Positions 36,989 through 45,156 are shown, counted from the first letter of the stretch. The stretch: DNA of 64,000 nt from UBA11475 sp902486425 (GCA_902486425.1 CABTOK010000003.1:15954-79953); one strand, 5' to 3'. Numbers and translations are program-made. Notes: generated from the sequence alone by a model not told the origin.

Positions 36989-37992
36989 GTAAAAACGTAA
37001 GCTTAAAAGAAATAGCCTCCAAAGTAGGCGTGTCGGTAAACACAGTTTCGCACGCTTTAAGGGATTTGCCGGATATTTCCGAAGGACTTAAAAAAAAGAT
37101 CCGCAAAATCGCACTGGAAATGGGGTATATGCCCAATCACGTCGCTCAGACCATGAAGATCGAAGAGAAGCCTCTCGTTGCCGTGCATATAAGCTCTTTC
37201 AATAACGTGTACGTAAATGCTTTTTATCAGGAATTAACAAGAGTTTTCAGTGAAAAGGATGATTATTCGCTGACGTTTGTCTTTTCTACCAAAGATCCCG
37301 TCGAAGTCGTAAAACAGTGTATTCTTATAAGGGCCGATTATCTTATTTCGGTCAACTATTTCGACGAAAAGGCCGTTGAAATGGCTAAACTCAACAATCT
37401 GCATATTTTGCATACCGGCGGAGAATTTAACCCGCAAAAAGGCGAAGATTACGTTTTTGCGGATAACGACGTAGGTTGCCGTCTTGTCGCAAGGTATCTT
37501 TACGGAAGAGAAAAAACCGGGAAATATATTTATATAGGCATTCCGGATTATCCTGACGAATCTCTTAACATATATAATAACGTCCGCCGCGAAATATTTG
37601 AAGACGAGCTCAAAAAGCTCGATGAAAAAGCAGAAATTTTACAGTTCCGCGCAGATAACGACAACATAGACAAAATTTGCTCTTTGATAATCGGCGGATG
37701 CAGAAATTTTTTCTGTTTTAACGATCTCGAAGCATATTCGTTGCTAAGACTTCTGGAGAACAGATTCGGAGATATCGAAAAGTTATTCCCCGATATAGAA
37801 ATAGTGGGCTTCGACGGATTGAGTATTTCGGTTATCGGAATGAGAGACATTACTACCGTTGCGGTAGACTACGGCAAGTTTTCCGAACAGATTTATTCCG
37901 TTATAAAAAACAGGCTCGAAAACCCGTCTATGGGCGCGCAGTTTGTCGCCGTTCCCGTTTTTATGCACTACAAAAAAAAGGCGATATACTAA
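36985..37992 (+). CDS. LacI-family transcriptional regulator (locus A)
   Basis: 335 residues. The N-terminal helix-turn-helix is SLKEIASKVGVSVNTVSHAL with the hinge region at MGYMPNHVAQTM, then a periplasmic-binding-like sensor domain. Being the last gene of locus A, and translationally coupled to the ATPase, it probably controls this operon in response to an imported sugar. A candidate operator is the motif shared at 18571 and 22659 (inference). The sensor domain is more divergent than in classic LacI (VDYLISVNYF-type strands, FCFNDLEAYSLL near the end). Confidence 0.93.
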   Translation: MSKNVSLKEIASKVGVSVNTVSHALRDLPDISEGLKKKIRKIALEMGYMPNHVAQTMKIEEKPLVAVHISSFNNVYVNAFYQELTRVFSEKDDYSLTFVFSTKDPVEVVKQCILIRADYLISVNYFDEKAVEMAKLNNLHILHTGGEFNPQKGEDYVFADNDVGCRLVARYLYGREKTGKYIYIGIPDYPDESLNIYNNVRREIFEDELKKLDEKAEILQFRADNDNIDKICSLIIGGCRNFFCFNDLEAYSLLRLLENRFGDIEKLFPDIEIVGFDGLSISVIGMRDITTVAVDYGKFSEQIYSVIKNRLENPSMGAQFVAVPVFMHYKKKAIY

Positions 37993-38017
37993 CGTAATTA
38001 AAAAATTCAAACATCAA

Positions 38018-38045
38018 AAAGAATCGTTCCGGCGGTTCTTTTTTT
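38018..38045 (+). terminator. Intrinsic terminator of glycan locus A
   Basis: AAAGAATCG and CGGTTCTTT form a 9-bp stem (one T.G pair) around TTCCGG, followed by T to 38045. Confidence 0.85.
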
Positions 38046-38047
38046 AC

Positions 38048-38086
38048 GGCGTGTTTTTATAGTACCTGTATTGCCGAAATATAACT
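38048..38086 (+). repeat. TACCTGTA palindromic repeat, copy 3
   Basis: GGCGTGTTTTTATAG, core TACCTGTA at 38063-38070, then TTGCCGAAATATAACT. It starts 2 bp after the terminator T run, as does copy 2 relative to its terminator. It is the most degenerate at the right end. Confidence 0.6.
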
Positions 38087-38192
38087 GAAAAAGCAAGCGA
38101 CTTTATCTCGAAAGCGGCTATATGTTAAGCCGAAAAAAATAATGAAGAATAAAAACCCGTATCAAAAATTTGTAAAAATTTTGGATTACCTA

Positions 38193-38221
38193 TTGACGAA
38201 GACGTAAAACGGTGTTACAAT
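38193..38221 (+). promoter_or_regulatory. Sigma-70 promoter of the Big_2/beta-helix lipoprotein
   Basis: TTGACG (38193-38198), a 17-bp spacer, TACAAT (38216-38221), 52 bp before the start codon. Confidence 0.7.
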
Positions 38222-38272
38222 TTATTTTGAAACAAGTCCGGGATTTATTCCGGTTAAAAAGGGGGAACGTTT

Positions 38273-39544
38273 ATGTTCGCAAAAACAAAAAGCAAATTTA
38301 TTATTTTATTGTCGCTGATATTCTGTCTTTCTTTTGCATTATGCGCGTTGACTGCGTGCGACGGAAACGGCAACAACGACAAACCGGGTGAACCCGATAA
38401 GCCCGAAAAGGAATTATCGGTAACGCTTACTCCGACGCGAGCGGAACTTCTTGCCGGAGAGACGGTTAAACTCGAGGTAAAAACCGAATACGTCGAAAAA
38501 GCGGATATAACGACAAAAAGCGAAATGACGGTGCGTAATGTGGTGCGTAATCCCGTATTTACGTCTTCCGACGAGTCTGTCGCAACAGTTTCTTCGTCGG
38601 GACTCGTAACTGCGATAACCAAAGGCACGGCTGTCATAACGGCGACGCTTGAAGGTAAGAGCGCGACGGCAGACATAGTCGTTTTAAACGGTATCGAAAT
38701 AGACAGCGTAAATAAAATCGTAGATATTTATAACGCAGACGGTCTTACGTCTTTCAACGGCTCTGTAAACGACGATGAGGTATCGTATAACGATTATAAA
38801 ATCAATTTAAAAAGAGATATAGATCTTAGCGGTGCAAGCTGGTATCCGCTTAACGGTTATAATCTTGCCGGGACGGTTTGGAACGGAAACGGGCATGCCG
38901 TAAAAAATCTTAAAATTTCTTCGGTAATAAATACGCTCAATATTACCGGTCCCGAAATTTCCGCTACCGGATTTATTGCCGCAAGCTATAAAATAACTAT
39001 GAAAAATATTATCTTCGACAACGTTACTGTAGCCCCGAATAATTTCGAGTATTATGCCGGAATCGTTCTCGGATATCTCGACGGTGCGGGCGAATTTGAC
39101 AACGTAACCGTAAAAAATTCAAATATAACCACTGCTTCCAGAAGAGGAACCGGGGCTATTGTAGGATTTAACAACGATCAATATTTTATCGGCGAACAGC
39201 TCATCAAGTCCACGCTCGTTATAAAAAACAGTCTTGTCGAAAACGTTACGATAGAAAGCAATCGTTCAGCCGCTCTTTGCGGAAGAGTTTGCAACGGATA
39301 TTCCGTAAACGAAAAAGCAATGGACGTACACTCGGTAATTCTCGTAAACAATACGGTTAAAAATTGCACCGTCAAAGCGGTTGTCGATTATACTCCGGGC
39401 AGATTGAATTTTACGGTAAACGACGATATAGACACCGTAATTACCGATTTCGACGCAACAAACGTTTCTGTCGGCAACAGATATTTTTTCAATAACGTAG
39501 AGTATAATTATTCAAACGGCGTTTTTACCGTAAAATTAAAATAA
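38273..39544 (+). CDS. Big_2 domain lipoprotein with repetitive beta-helix-like C-terminus
   Basis: 423 residues, ribosome site GGGGGAA, lipobox Cys in LTACDG (about 29). A Pro-rich linker leads to a Big_2 domain (about 42-140; LSVTLTPTRAELLAGETVKL to GTAVITATLEG). After that, short hydrophobic strands with many Asn/Val/Ile repeat (DIDLSGASWYPLNGYNLAGT, MKNIIFDNVTVAPNNFEYYA, FDNVTVKNSNITTASRR), the pattern of GLUG-like or right-handed parallel beta-helix domains. No catalytic residues can be assigned. It is monocistronic with its own promoter and terminator. Likely a surface protein for adhesion or glycan binding. Confidence 0.72.
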   Translation: MFAKTKSKFIILLSLIFCLSFALCALTACDGNGNNDKPGEPDKPEKELSVTLTPTRAELLAGETVKLEVKTEYVEKADITTKSEMTVRNVVRNPVFTSSDESVATVSSSGLVTAITKGTAVITATLEGKSATADIVVLNGIEIDSVNKIVDIYNADGLTSFNGSVNDDEVSYNDYKINLKRDIDLSGASWYPLNGYNLAGTVWNGNGHAVKNLKISSVINTLNITGPEISATGFIAASYKITMKNIIFDNVTVAPNNFEYYAGIVLGYLDGAGEFDNVTVKNSNITTASRRGTGAIVGFNNDQYFIGEQLIKSTLVIKNSLVENVTIESNRSAALCGRVCNGYSVNEKAMDVHSVILVNNTVKNCTVKAVVDYTPGRLNFTVNDDIDTVITDFDATNVSVGNRYFFNNVEYNYSNGVFTVKLK

Positions 39545-39566
39545 AAAGATAAAAGAAAAAGGGATA

Positions 39567-39602
39567 AAAAAGGCGGACGGCATAAAGTCGTTCGCCTTTT
39601 TT
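39567..39602. terminator. Bidirectional intrinsic terminator
   Basis: AAAAAGGCGGACG and CGTTCGCCTTTTTT form a stem around a short loop, with A and T runs on both sides, between the convergent lipoprotein and GpsA-like genes. Confidence 0.8.
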
Positions 39603-39644
39603 GCGATACAATTTATATTTTAGTTGTCTGTTTTTTGTTTCCGG

Positions 39645-40700
39645 TTAGTTTCTGAAAGATTCGTAAGTATAGTTTTCCCAGTCGAGAACGGCGGGTGAGT
39701 TTTCAGATATTATTTTATCTATCTTCATAAGAAGGGGAAAGTCCTTTATGTCAACAAGACCTAATTCGCTTTTTCTCTTTATAGCCTGTGCGACGCGTTT
39801 TGCGACGACCAAAGATTCGAGAGTAACGCCGTTGAGTTCGGTTCTGACTTCGTCTATATTGAGACCTCTGCCGAGCAGAATGCCCGCAAGTCTGGTTCTT
39901 CCGCCGTAGACCGTAACGTAAAGGTCGCCTACGCCGATGTAATAGCTTTCTTCGCGGGCGCCCTGAATATTCAGGAGTTTTTTCATTTCCTTCGCACTCT
40001 GATAGAATACTGCCGCCTGCGAATTGAAATGCTGTTTGCTGTCGAGTCCGAAAGCCTTTTGGTTGAGACCTATCGTTATGGCAATGCCGAGAGCATAGCC
40101 GTTTTTGAGAGCGACCGCGCTTTCGATGCCGGTAACGTCGTCGGTAATACTGATATGGTAGTAGTCGGTAGCCATAACACTTTTCAAGAATTCGAGAGTC
40201 TTTTTATCGTCGCCGCAAAATGCTACTTCGGTCTGATCGTGAGCTACAAGTTCGTAACTGGTGCAGGGACCGCCTATCGCATTGAAAGAGAAGTTTTTGT
40301 TTAGTTTCTTTGCGACTGATTTCCAGTAATCGACGTAGGTGATAAGGGTGCCGTCGGGTTCGTTTATAAGACCTTTTGTAACCGATAGAATTATAGCGTT
40401 TTCGGGAAGAATCGGAAGAATTTTTTCGCCGAACCATTCCACGCCGAAGCTCGAAACGCCACAGATAAAATAATCGACATTTTTAAGGCCTTCTTCGATT
40501 TCGTCTATCGTATAATAATTTATTTTTCCCGCGGGGAAGTCCTTTTCAAACTTAAGATGTCTGCCTGTTTTTCTCGCGTTTAAAATAATCTCTGTATCGA
40601 GATGAGTTCCGATAAGACTCACTTCATGTCCGTTTTCGAGAATAGGGAAAGCGAGCGCAGAACCCATCATACCCGAGCCGATTATAGCGACTTTTGCCAT
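39645..40700 (-). CDS. GpsA-like NAD(P)-dependent glycerol-3-phosphate dehydrogenase
   Basis: 351 residues, cytoplasmic. The Rossmann motif VAIIGSGMMGSALAFPIL starts at residue 4. Family residues are SVTKGL, GGPCTSYELV, AVALKNGYALGIAI (catalytic-type Lys) and GVGDLYVTVYGGRTRLAG. It would interconvert dihydroxyacetone phosphate and glycerol 3-phosphate. It differs from housekeeping GpsA (GPS in place of GPC, and GDL followed by VTV rather than LTC), so it could be a paralog acting on another polyol or sugar phosphate. Ribosome site AAAGGAG. Monocistronic, with a structured leader. Confidence 0.82.
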   Translation of the reverse strand: MAKVAIIGSGMMGSALAFPILENGHEVSLIGTHLDTEIILNARKTGRHLKFEKDFPAGKINYYTIDEIEEGLKNVDYFICGVSSFGVEWFGEKILPILPENAIILSVTKGLINEPDGTLITYVDYWKSVAKKLNKNFSFNAIGGPCTSYELVAHDQTEVAFCGDDKKTLEFLKSVMATDYYHISITDDVTGIESAVALKNGYALGIAITIGLNQKAFGLDSKQHFNSQAAVFYQSAKEMKKLLNIQGAREESYYIGVGDLYVTVYGGRTRLAGILLGRGLNIDEVRTELNGVTLESLVVAKRVAQAIKRKSELGLVDIKDFPLLMKIDKIISENSPAVLDWENYTYESFRN

Positions 40701-40731
40701 TTTTTACTCCTTTATATCTTTTAAGATATTC

Positions 40732-40789
40732 GTATTTACGAAAAACGATTTTCCTGATTTTGAAAAAATTTTCGTTTTTACGAAAATAC
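40732..40789. repeat. Long imperfect inverted repeat in the GpsA-like gene leader
   Basis: GTATTTACGAAAAACGAT (40732-40749) pairs with TTCGTTTTTACGAAAATAC (ending at 40789) at about 16 of 18 positions. It lies between the minus-strand promoter and the start codon, so it would form a hairpin in the leader or serve as a regulator site. Confidence 0.5.
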
Positions 40790-40808
40790 TATTCAAGTAT
40801 TTTTTATA

Positions 40809-40837
40809 ATTTTACTTCATTTTTTCAGTAAAGTCAA
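40809..40837 (-). promoter_or_regulatory. Sigma-70 promoter of the GpsA-like gene
   Basis: Minus strand TTGACT (40832-40837), a 17-bp spacer, TAAAAT (40809-40814). Confidence 0.65.
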
Positions 40838-40907
40838 TAGCATAATGTGTTATTTTAAGCCTGATTTGAGTGATAAAATCGTATTTATTCTTTAACCGGG
40901 TTTTTAA

Positions 40908-40936
40908 TTGAAAAAATAATATAAAAGTTGTATAAT
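40908..40936 (+). promoter_or_regulatory. Sigma-70 promoter still present before the MATE pseudogene
   Basis: TTGAAA (40908-40913), a 17-bp spacer, TATAAT (40931-40936), 50 bp before the pseudogene start. Confidence 0.65.
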
Positions 40937-40985
40937 ATGTAGCGGTCTGAAATAAAAATTCGCGAAAGTTACCAAGGATTATGCC

Positions 40986-41625
40986 ATGACGCAGGAAATT
41001 ATGAAAAAGAAGAATATAACGGAGCGGCTTGAAAGCGGTAAAATTTTGCCGCTTATCATAAAACTTTCCGTTCCCGCGGTCATAGCGCAGCTTATTACTT
41101 TTTTATACAATATTGTCGACAGAATGTACGTCGCGCGCATAAAAGGGGCAGGAACGGATGCTCTCGCCGCGCTCGGAATAGTTCTTCCGATAACTTTGAT
41201 TATTCAGGCGTTTTCAAGTCTGATAGGAACGGGCGGCGCGCCGCGGGCGGGCATAAAAACGGGCGAAGGCAATTTTAAGGAAGCCGGTTGTATTTTTGGA
41301 GTCTCTGCTTCTTACGATTATCGGCGTGATAATAGGCGGCGTAACGTTTATCTTCGCAAAGGAAATAATTTTGCTGTTCGGCTGTTCGCCGTCGGCAGTT
41401 GGCTTCGCAGTTTCGTACTTGAAAATTTATGCCGTCGGTACCGTGTTCGTAATGCTTGCGCAGGGACTTAATTCTTTTATTTTAACGCAGGGTTATTCTT
41501 TTATCGTCATGGGCTCGGTGCTTATCGGGGCGGTTTTTAATATCATATTGGATCCGAAGATTTTCAAAAAACGCGCGGAAGAAGTAAAAATGCAAAATCG
41601 TGATATAAAAACAAAAACCGAATAA
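40986..41625 (+). pseudogene. Frameshifted and truncated MATE-family efflux gene
   Basis: The first frame gives a good MATE N-terminus (SVPAVIAQLITFLYNIVDRM, FSSLIGTGGAPRAGIKTGEG). Near 41300-41310 the homology moves to the +1 frame (ESLLLTIIGVIIGGVTFIFA, then GLNSFILTQGYSFIVMGSVL and IGAVFNIILDP). It stops there, at about half of the ~450 residues of the family, followed by a 22-residue unrelated charged tail. So there are two lesions: a frameshift and loss of the second half. A repeat copy begins 10 bp after the last stop, which may mark the deletion junction (inference). The promoter upstream is intact, suggesting recent decay. It is a different MATE subgroup from the intact gene at 20773-22233. 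Confidence 0.88.
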
Positions 41626-41634
41626 AAAATATTC

Positions 41635-41674
41635 GGTATTGTTTCGCCGATACAGGTATTACTTAATAGCTACC
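41635..41674 (-). repeat. TACCTGTA palindromic repeat, copy 4 (minus orientation)
   Basis: On the minus strand: GGTAGCTATTAAGTAA, core TACCTGTA, then TCGGCGAAACAATACC. The full length of 40 bp equals copy 5. The right half differs from copy 2 by only a few bases. Confidence 0.72.
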
Positions 41675-41707
41675 GTTTTTATAAAATAAATAAAAAAAAT
41701 AACAATA

Positions 41708-41735
41708 AAACGCGGACTTTTACAGTCCGCGTTTT
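41708..41735. terminator. Intrinsic terminator, serving the small minus-strand ORF and possibly the pseudogene
   Basis: AAACGCGGACT and AGTCCGCGTTT form a stem with a short loop, with A/T runs on both sides. Confidence 0.8.
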
Positions 41736-41761
41736 TACGTTAAAATTTGTATTAAAAATAA

Positions 41762-41923
41762 TTATTTATTAAAAGCTTCGGCTAAAAATCCGGTTCTTTT
41801 TAGTAAAGACGATTTTGTTATGTCGGCTTTAAAGTTTATATCGTACCCGTGGAAGGTTCCCTTGTTATCTGAGAACGGCTTTATTTTTATTTTTAGTTGT
41901 TTGTAGAAATTGTACTTGTTCAT
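41762..41923 (-). CDS. Possible 53-residue protein, unknown
   Basis: A clean short frame starting MNKYNFYKQLKIKIKPF and ending SLLKRTGFLAEAFNK, with a terminator 27 bp beyond its stop. No ribosome site or promoter is visible, and the upstream 45 bp run into the tRNA-cluster terminator. It fits no family I recognise. Its amphipathic, Lys-rich composition looks like protein rather than chance, so it may be the C-terminal remnant of a larger lost gene. It fills most of the gap between the MATE pseudogene and the tRNA genes. Confidence 0.35.
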   Translation of the reverse strand: MNKYNFYKQLKIKIKPFSDNKGTFHGYDINFKADITKSSLLKRTGFLAEAFNK

Positions 41924-41971
41924 ATTTTTATTTGAATTATATTTTTTAACTTGTAAAACGTGAAAATAGTT

Positions 41972-42005
41972 AAAAACGAACCCCTTTTGACAGGAGTTCG
42001 TTTTT
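41972..42005 (-). terminator. Terminator of the tRNA cluster
   Basis: On the minus strand AAAACGAACTCC and GGGGTTCGTTTT form a stem, followed by a T-rich stretch, 10 bp after the tRNA-Ala 3' end. Confidence 0.8.
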
Positions 42006-42014
42006 AGTTTAATC

Positions 42015-42090
<76 letters not shown>

Positions 42091-42146
42091 AAATCGGACG
42101 ATATTAAATAGTTTTATGTAAAAATAAAAATCACGGAAGAACAATG

Positions 42147-42223
42147 TGGTAGAGACAGTAGGGTTCGAACCTACGACCTCTTGCATGTGAAGCAAGCGCT
42201 CTGACCGACTGAGCTATGCCTCC
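42147..42223 (-). tRNA. tRNA-Val (anticodon CAC)
   Basis: 77 nt with encoded CCA. The anticodon stem CTTGC/GCAAG holds loop TTCACAT, giving CAC (reads GUG). The T-arm contains GGTTCGAACC. The acceptor GGAGGCA/TGTCTCT has two G.T pairs. Middle of the cluster. Confidence 0.93.
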
Positions 42224-42232
42224 GTAAATGAG

Positions 42233-42310
42233 TGGTGGAGACGATAGGACTCGAACCTACGACCCCTACCATGTCAAGGTAGTGCTCTAACCAAACTGAG
42301 CTACGTCTCC
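42233..42310 (-). tRNA. tRNA-Val (anticodon GAC)
   Basis: 78 nt with encoded CCA. Acceptor GGAGACG pairs perfectly with CGTCTCC. The anticodon stem CTACC/GGTAG holds loop TTGACAT, giving GAC (reads GUC/GUU). First gene of the cluster, 9 bp before the CAC isoacceptor. Confidence 0.94.
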
Positions 42311-42335
42311 GACTGCCGAAGTAGCCGACTTTATT

Positions 42336-42364
42336 TTTATATCAGTTTTCAAGGCGTTTGTCAA
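42336..42364 (-). promoter_or_regulatory. Promoter of the tRNA cluster
   Basis: Minus strand TTGACA (42359-42364), a 17-bp spacer, TATAAA (42336-42341), 26 bp before the first tRNA. Confidence 0.8.
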
Positions 42365-42470
42365 TCGTTTTTAGTAATTTAAAACAAAATCGGAAAATTA
42401 GTTTCCGCCCGAAAGTAAAAAGTCCCGTAATTATGACTCAATTATCGGATTCAAAGGGTTAAATCCCGTA

Positions 42471-42499
42471 TTGACAAACGGTTTTTACGGTGATAAAAT
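42471..42499 (+). promoter_or_regulatory. Promoter of the PHP gene
   Basis: TTGACA (42471-42476), a 17-bp spacer, TAAAAT (42494-42499), 95 bp before the start codon. Nothing else is supported between 42365 and the gene. Confidence 0.7.
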
Positions 42500-42594
42500 A
42501 AAAAAAATCGCGGCAATATCGGCGGTAATCGTAAGCACGGTTATAAACGCAGATAAAAAGCAAATGTTTTGCCGTATACAGGAGAAAGGATAAA

Positions 42595-43614
42595 ATGAAA
42601 CGTCATCTTATACCCGAAAGCGGTAGATTTTATAAAGCGAACATGCACATGCACACTACGTTTTCGGACGGTGTAGGCTCGCCGGAGGAGATAAAAAAAG
42701 CTTATATGGACGCAGGTTATTCTATAGTAGCCTATTCCGACCATGAAGTGTTGGTGGAGCATAACGATCTGACGGACGAAAACTTTCTCGCGATAACTTC
42801 TTTTGAAAAGACTATAAACAAGCGTACAGAAAAGACCTATTCGCATATGACAACGGCTCATCTTAACTTTTTTGCAAAAGATCCGAATAATATTTCGCTC
42901 TCGGTATTAAATCCGGAAACGGCGTGGGGCAACGCTAAAAATTACATAACCGAAGAGATGAAAAAGTTTGCCTATAAGGCAGAATATTCTGCCGAAGGTC
43001 TTAACGACGTAATAAAACGCGCAAATAGCGAAGGCTTTCTGGTAACGCTCAACCATCCCGTCTGGTCGCTTGAAAATTATGACGACTATAAAGACCTCAA
43101 AGGACTTTGGGGGATAGAAGTATATAACACCGCAAGCGATCTCGAAGGTTATCCCGATACCGTTCAGCCGTTCGAAGATTTACTAAGAAAGGGCGAAAGA
43201 CTTTATCCGTTATGCACGGACGACGCGCATAAGCCTTACGACAGGTTCGGCGGGTTTATAATGATAAAGGCTGACAAACTCGAATACAAGACGATAATGG
43301 CCGCACTTGAAAAGGGTGATTTTTACGCTTCTACCGGACCGTCGATTTACGACATCACGGTCGAAGACAATATGTTATACGTAAAGTGTTCCGATGCGGT
43401 TACCGTGTCGTTTATAACCGACCGCCGTCGCAATCAGCAAAAAACATGGGACGGAGAAACGACCATGACCGAAGCGACTTTCGATATGACTAAATTTTTA
43501 GAAGATTCTGTTCTTACCGATACGCCGGCGCCGTACTTCAGAATAGCGGTAAAAGATAAATCCGGCAGAATCGCTTACTCGAGAGCCTATTTTTTAGACG
43601 AAATCATAAAGTAA
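42595..43614 (+). CDS. PHP-domain metal-dependent phosphoesterase
   Basis: 339 residues, cytoplasmic, ribosome site AGGAGAAAGGA. The PHP signature ANMHMHTTFSDG is at about 14-25. Further metal-type residues are YSDHE (about 48), NHPVWS (about 160) and CTDDAHKPYDR (about 205-215). The last ~80 residues form a beta-rich C-terminal domain (FYASTGPSIYDITVEDN onward), seen in PHP proteins of sugar loci. The substrate is unknown; relatives hydrolyse nucleotide or sugar phosphates. It is monocistronic, between the tRNA cluster and glycan locus B. Confidence 0.88.
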   Translation: MKRHLIPESGRFYKANMHMHTTFSDGVGSPEEIKKAYMDAGYSIVAYSDHEVLVEHNDLTDENFLAITSFEKTINKRTEKTYSHMTTAHLNFFAKDPNNISLSVLNPETAWGNAKNYITEEMKKFAYKAEYSAEGLNDVIKRANSEGFLVTLNHPVWSLENYDDYKDLKGLWGIEVYNTASDLEGYPDTVQPFEDLLRKGERLYPLCTDDAHKPYDRFGGFIMIKADKLEYKTIMAALEKGDFYASTGPSIYDITVEDNMLYVKCSDAVTVSFITDRRRNQQKTWDGETTMTEATFDMTKFLEDSVLTDTPAPYFRIAVKDKSGRIAYSRAYFLDEIIK

Positions 43615-43677
43615 TATTTCATTAGTGTATAAAAACTTTTTAAACAATATTAAGTAAAGACAAATAATAACGATAAA

Positions 43678-43708
43678 AAGAAGAACTTGCTACGTCGGGT
43701 TCTTTTTT
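43678..43708 (+). terminator. Weak intrinsic terminator after the PHP gene
   Basis: AAGAAC (43681-43686) and GTTCTT (43699-43704) with a T run to 43708; the loop is 12 nt. Confidence 0.6.
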
Positions 43709-43895
43709 AGTATTATTATAATAGGAATTATAATAGAAAAACAAAAGCACAATCGAAAACAGACCGGCAAAATTGTAAAAAGAGCAGCAAATATTAAATA
43801 AAAATCCTGAGTCATACCGAAAAAACGTACTGAAACATATTTTAACGGTATTGAAAAAACTTTCAAAAATAAGTTTAAAAATTTCAATTTGGGTA

Positions 43896-43924
43896 TTGAC
43901 ATCGTATAATTATCGTGTTATAAT
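43896..43924 (+). promoter_or_regulatory. Consensus sigma-70 promoter of glycan locus B
   Basis: TTGACA (43896-43901), a 17-bp spacer, TATAAT (43919-43924): both hexamers are perfect. Transcription should begin near 43931, leaving a ~280-nt leader. Confidence 0.85.
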
Positions 43925-43931
43925 CGAACTG

Positions 43932-44211
43932 AAATCACAGGTGAGAGTCTGTTTTTTACTTAAGCGGGCGAAACTGTGATTATATATTTAACGACTATGT
44001 TAACGTTAAAATAAAACAAAAACAACGTAAATATAGCCCGATTTATCATAAAAAACCTTAAAACAAAGCGAAAAACTAAAAAGAGGTACCTCTTCTGCTT
44101 GCGTCTTGCGCCGCAAGCAATTACGCTTTAATCGGAACTCAAGTTCAAAGACCTAACATAGTTCAAAGACCTTTCCTTTATATAATTATCGACGGGTAAA
44201 AGGGCGGAAAC
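43932..44211 (+). promoter_or_regulatory. Structured leader of glycan locus B
   Basis: No gene here. Parts seen: AATCACAG (43933-43940) pairs with CTGTGATT (43974-43981) at the expected 5' end of the RNA; a LacI operator (43996-44012); a 12-bp palindrome AGAGGTACCTCT near 44080; a hairpin GCTTGCG / CGCAAGC (about 44098-44118); and a 13-bp direct repeat AGTTCAAAGACCT at 44142-44154 and 44160-44172. The repeat spacing of 18 nt would suit an RNA- or DNA-binding protein. Confidence 0.5.
43996..44012. promoter_or_regulatory. LacI-type operator O1 of locus B
   Basis: TATGTTAACGTTAAAAT, with perfect 10-bp palindrome TTAACGTTAA centred on CG, the LacI-family pattern. It is identical over 17 bp to 46286-46302. 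It lies about 65 bp after the expected transcription start, so bound repressor could act as a roadblock or form a loop with the second site. Confidence 0.75.
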
Positions 44212-45156
44212 ATGAAAGCTAAAAATTTATTAAAAAGTATTCTCATTATAATGCTTGCGATAGTTGCCGCGACGTCGGCTACCGCATGTTTTTCGGGCGG
44301 AAGCAATAACGGAGACGACAATAATACAGAAAAACAACTCGACATCTATATCGTGTCCGGTCAGTCTAATGCCGTAGGTTTCTCGAGATGGGGCGACAGC
44401 AGAAAAGAATATAAAGACGTTTATTATTTGGGTTACGGCGAAGGTACCGAACCTCTTGACTACGCTTTTATGATCAACGTACAGAGCGGTCTCGGAGTAA
44501 ACGGGAATTGTTTCGGTCCCGAAATGGGGATGGCGGCATACCTTTCCGAACAATATAAAAACGACGAAACGACGGACGTAGCGATAGTAAAATTCGGCTG
44601 GGGCGGAAGAACGCTATGGGATTACTTCTTGTCATACACATCAGTTAACGAAAATCTCGGTTCAAAAACTAACTGCCGGGACTTCTGCGACGAAGACGAC
44701 GCCATGTATTGCGCGCCCGGTTACTGGTATCTTATAAAGACTGTAAGAAAAGCCGTTCAGAAGGCTACCGGTATGGGTTATACAAAAGTAAACTTCGTTT
44801 CGGTATGCTGGATGCAGGGGGAAAACGACGCTCTTCTCCCGCAGAGTCAGAAGGTCTACGACCGGCTTCTTAAAAACTTCATGAAGGATTTAAGATTCGA
44901 TCTTAATGCAGAAAATCTTCCGTTCATCATCGGTCAGATAAAAATTCCGCAGGAGTCGCAGAGCAACATAGACGGGCAGGCTGCTATCATCGTGCAGCAG
45001 AAAAAGGTTGTTGCCGAAGACGATTATGCAACATTAGTAGATACTTCGGACCTTACGATGGAAGAACCAAACAATATCTGGCATTACGATAAAGAAAGCA
45101 TGCTCACGCTCGGAACGAGATTCGCTGCCGAAGCGTTTAAATTCAAAAACAAATAA
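44212..45156 (+). CDS. Sialate O-acetylesterase-like / CE6-type carbohydrate esterase lipoprotein
   Basis: 314 residues with lipobox Cys in SATACF (about 27). The SGNH-type SASA domain starts at IYIVSGQSNAVG (catalytic-type Ser in GQSN); other blocks are KFGWGGRTLWDYF, SVCWMQGEND and, at the C-terminus, WHYDKESMLTLG with the expected His. Members remove acetyl groups from sialic acids or, as CE6, from xylan. With a GH43 enzyme in the same locus, acetylxylan or arabinoxylan is the likelier substrate (inference). It is the first gene after the locus B promoter and operator. Confidence 0.85.
   Translation: MKAKNLLKSILIIMLAIVAATSATACFSGGSNNGDDNNTEKQLDIYIVSGQSNAVGFSRWGDSRKEYKDVYYLGYGEGTEPLDYAFMINVQSGLGVNGNCFGPEMGMAAYLSEQYKNDETTDVAIVKFGWGGRTLWDYFLSYTSVNENLGSKTNCRDFCDEDDAMYCAPGYWYLIKTVRKAVQKATGMGYTKVNFVSVCWMQGENDALLPQSQKVYDRLLKNFMKDLRFDLNAENLPFIIGQIKIPQESQSNIDGQAAIIVQQKKVVAEDDYATLVDTSDLTMEEPNNIWHYDKESMLTLGTRFAAEAFKFKNK

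Noticed and set aside
44142..44172. CRISPR-like repeat in the locus B leader
   Set aside because: Only two copies of 13 bp with a 5-bp gap, no spacer array and no cas genes.
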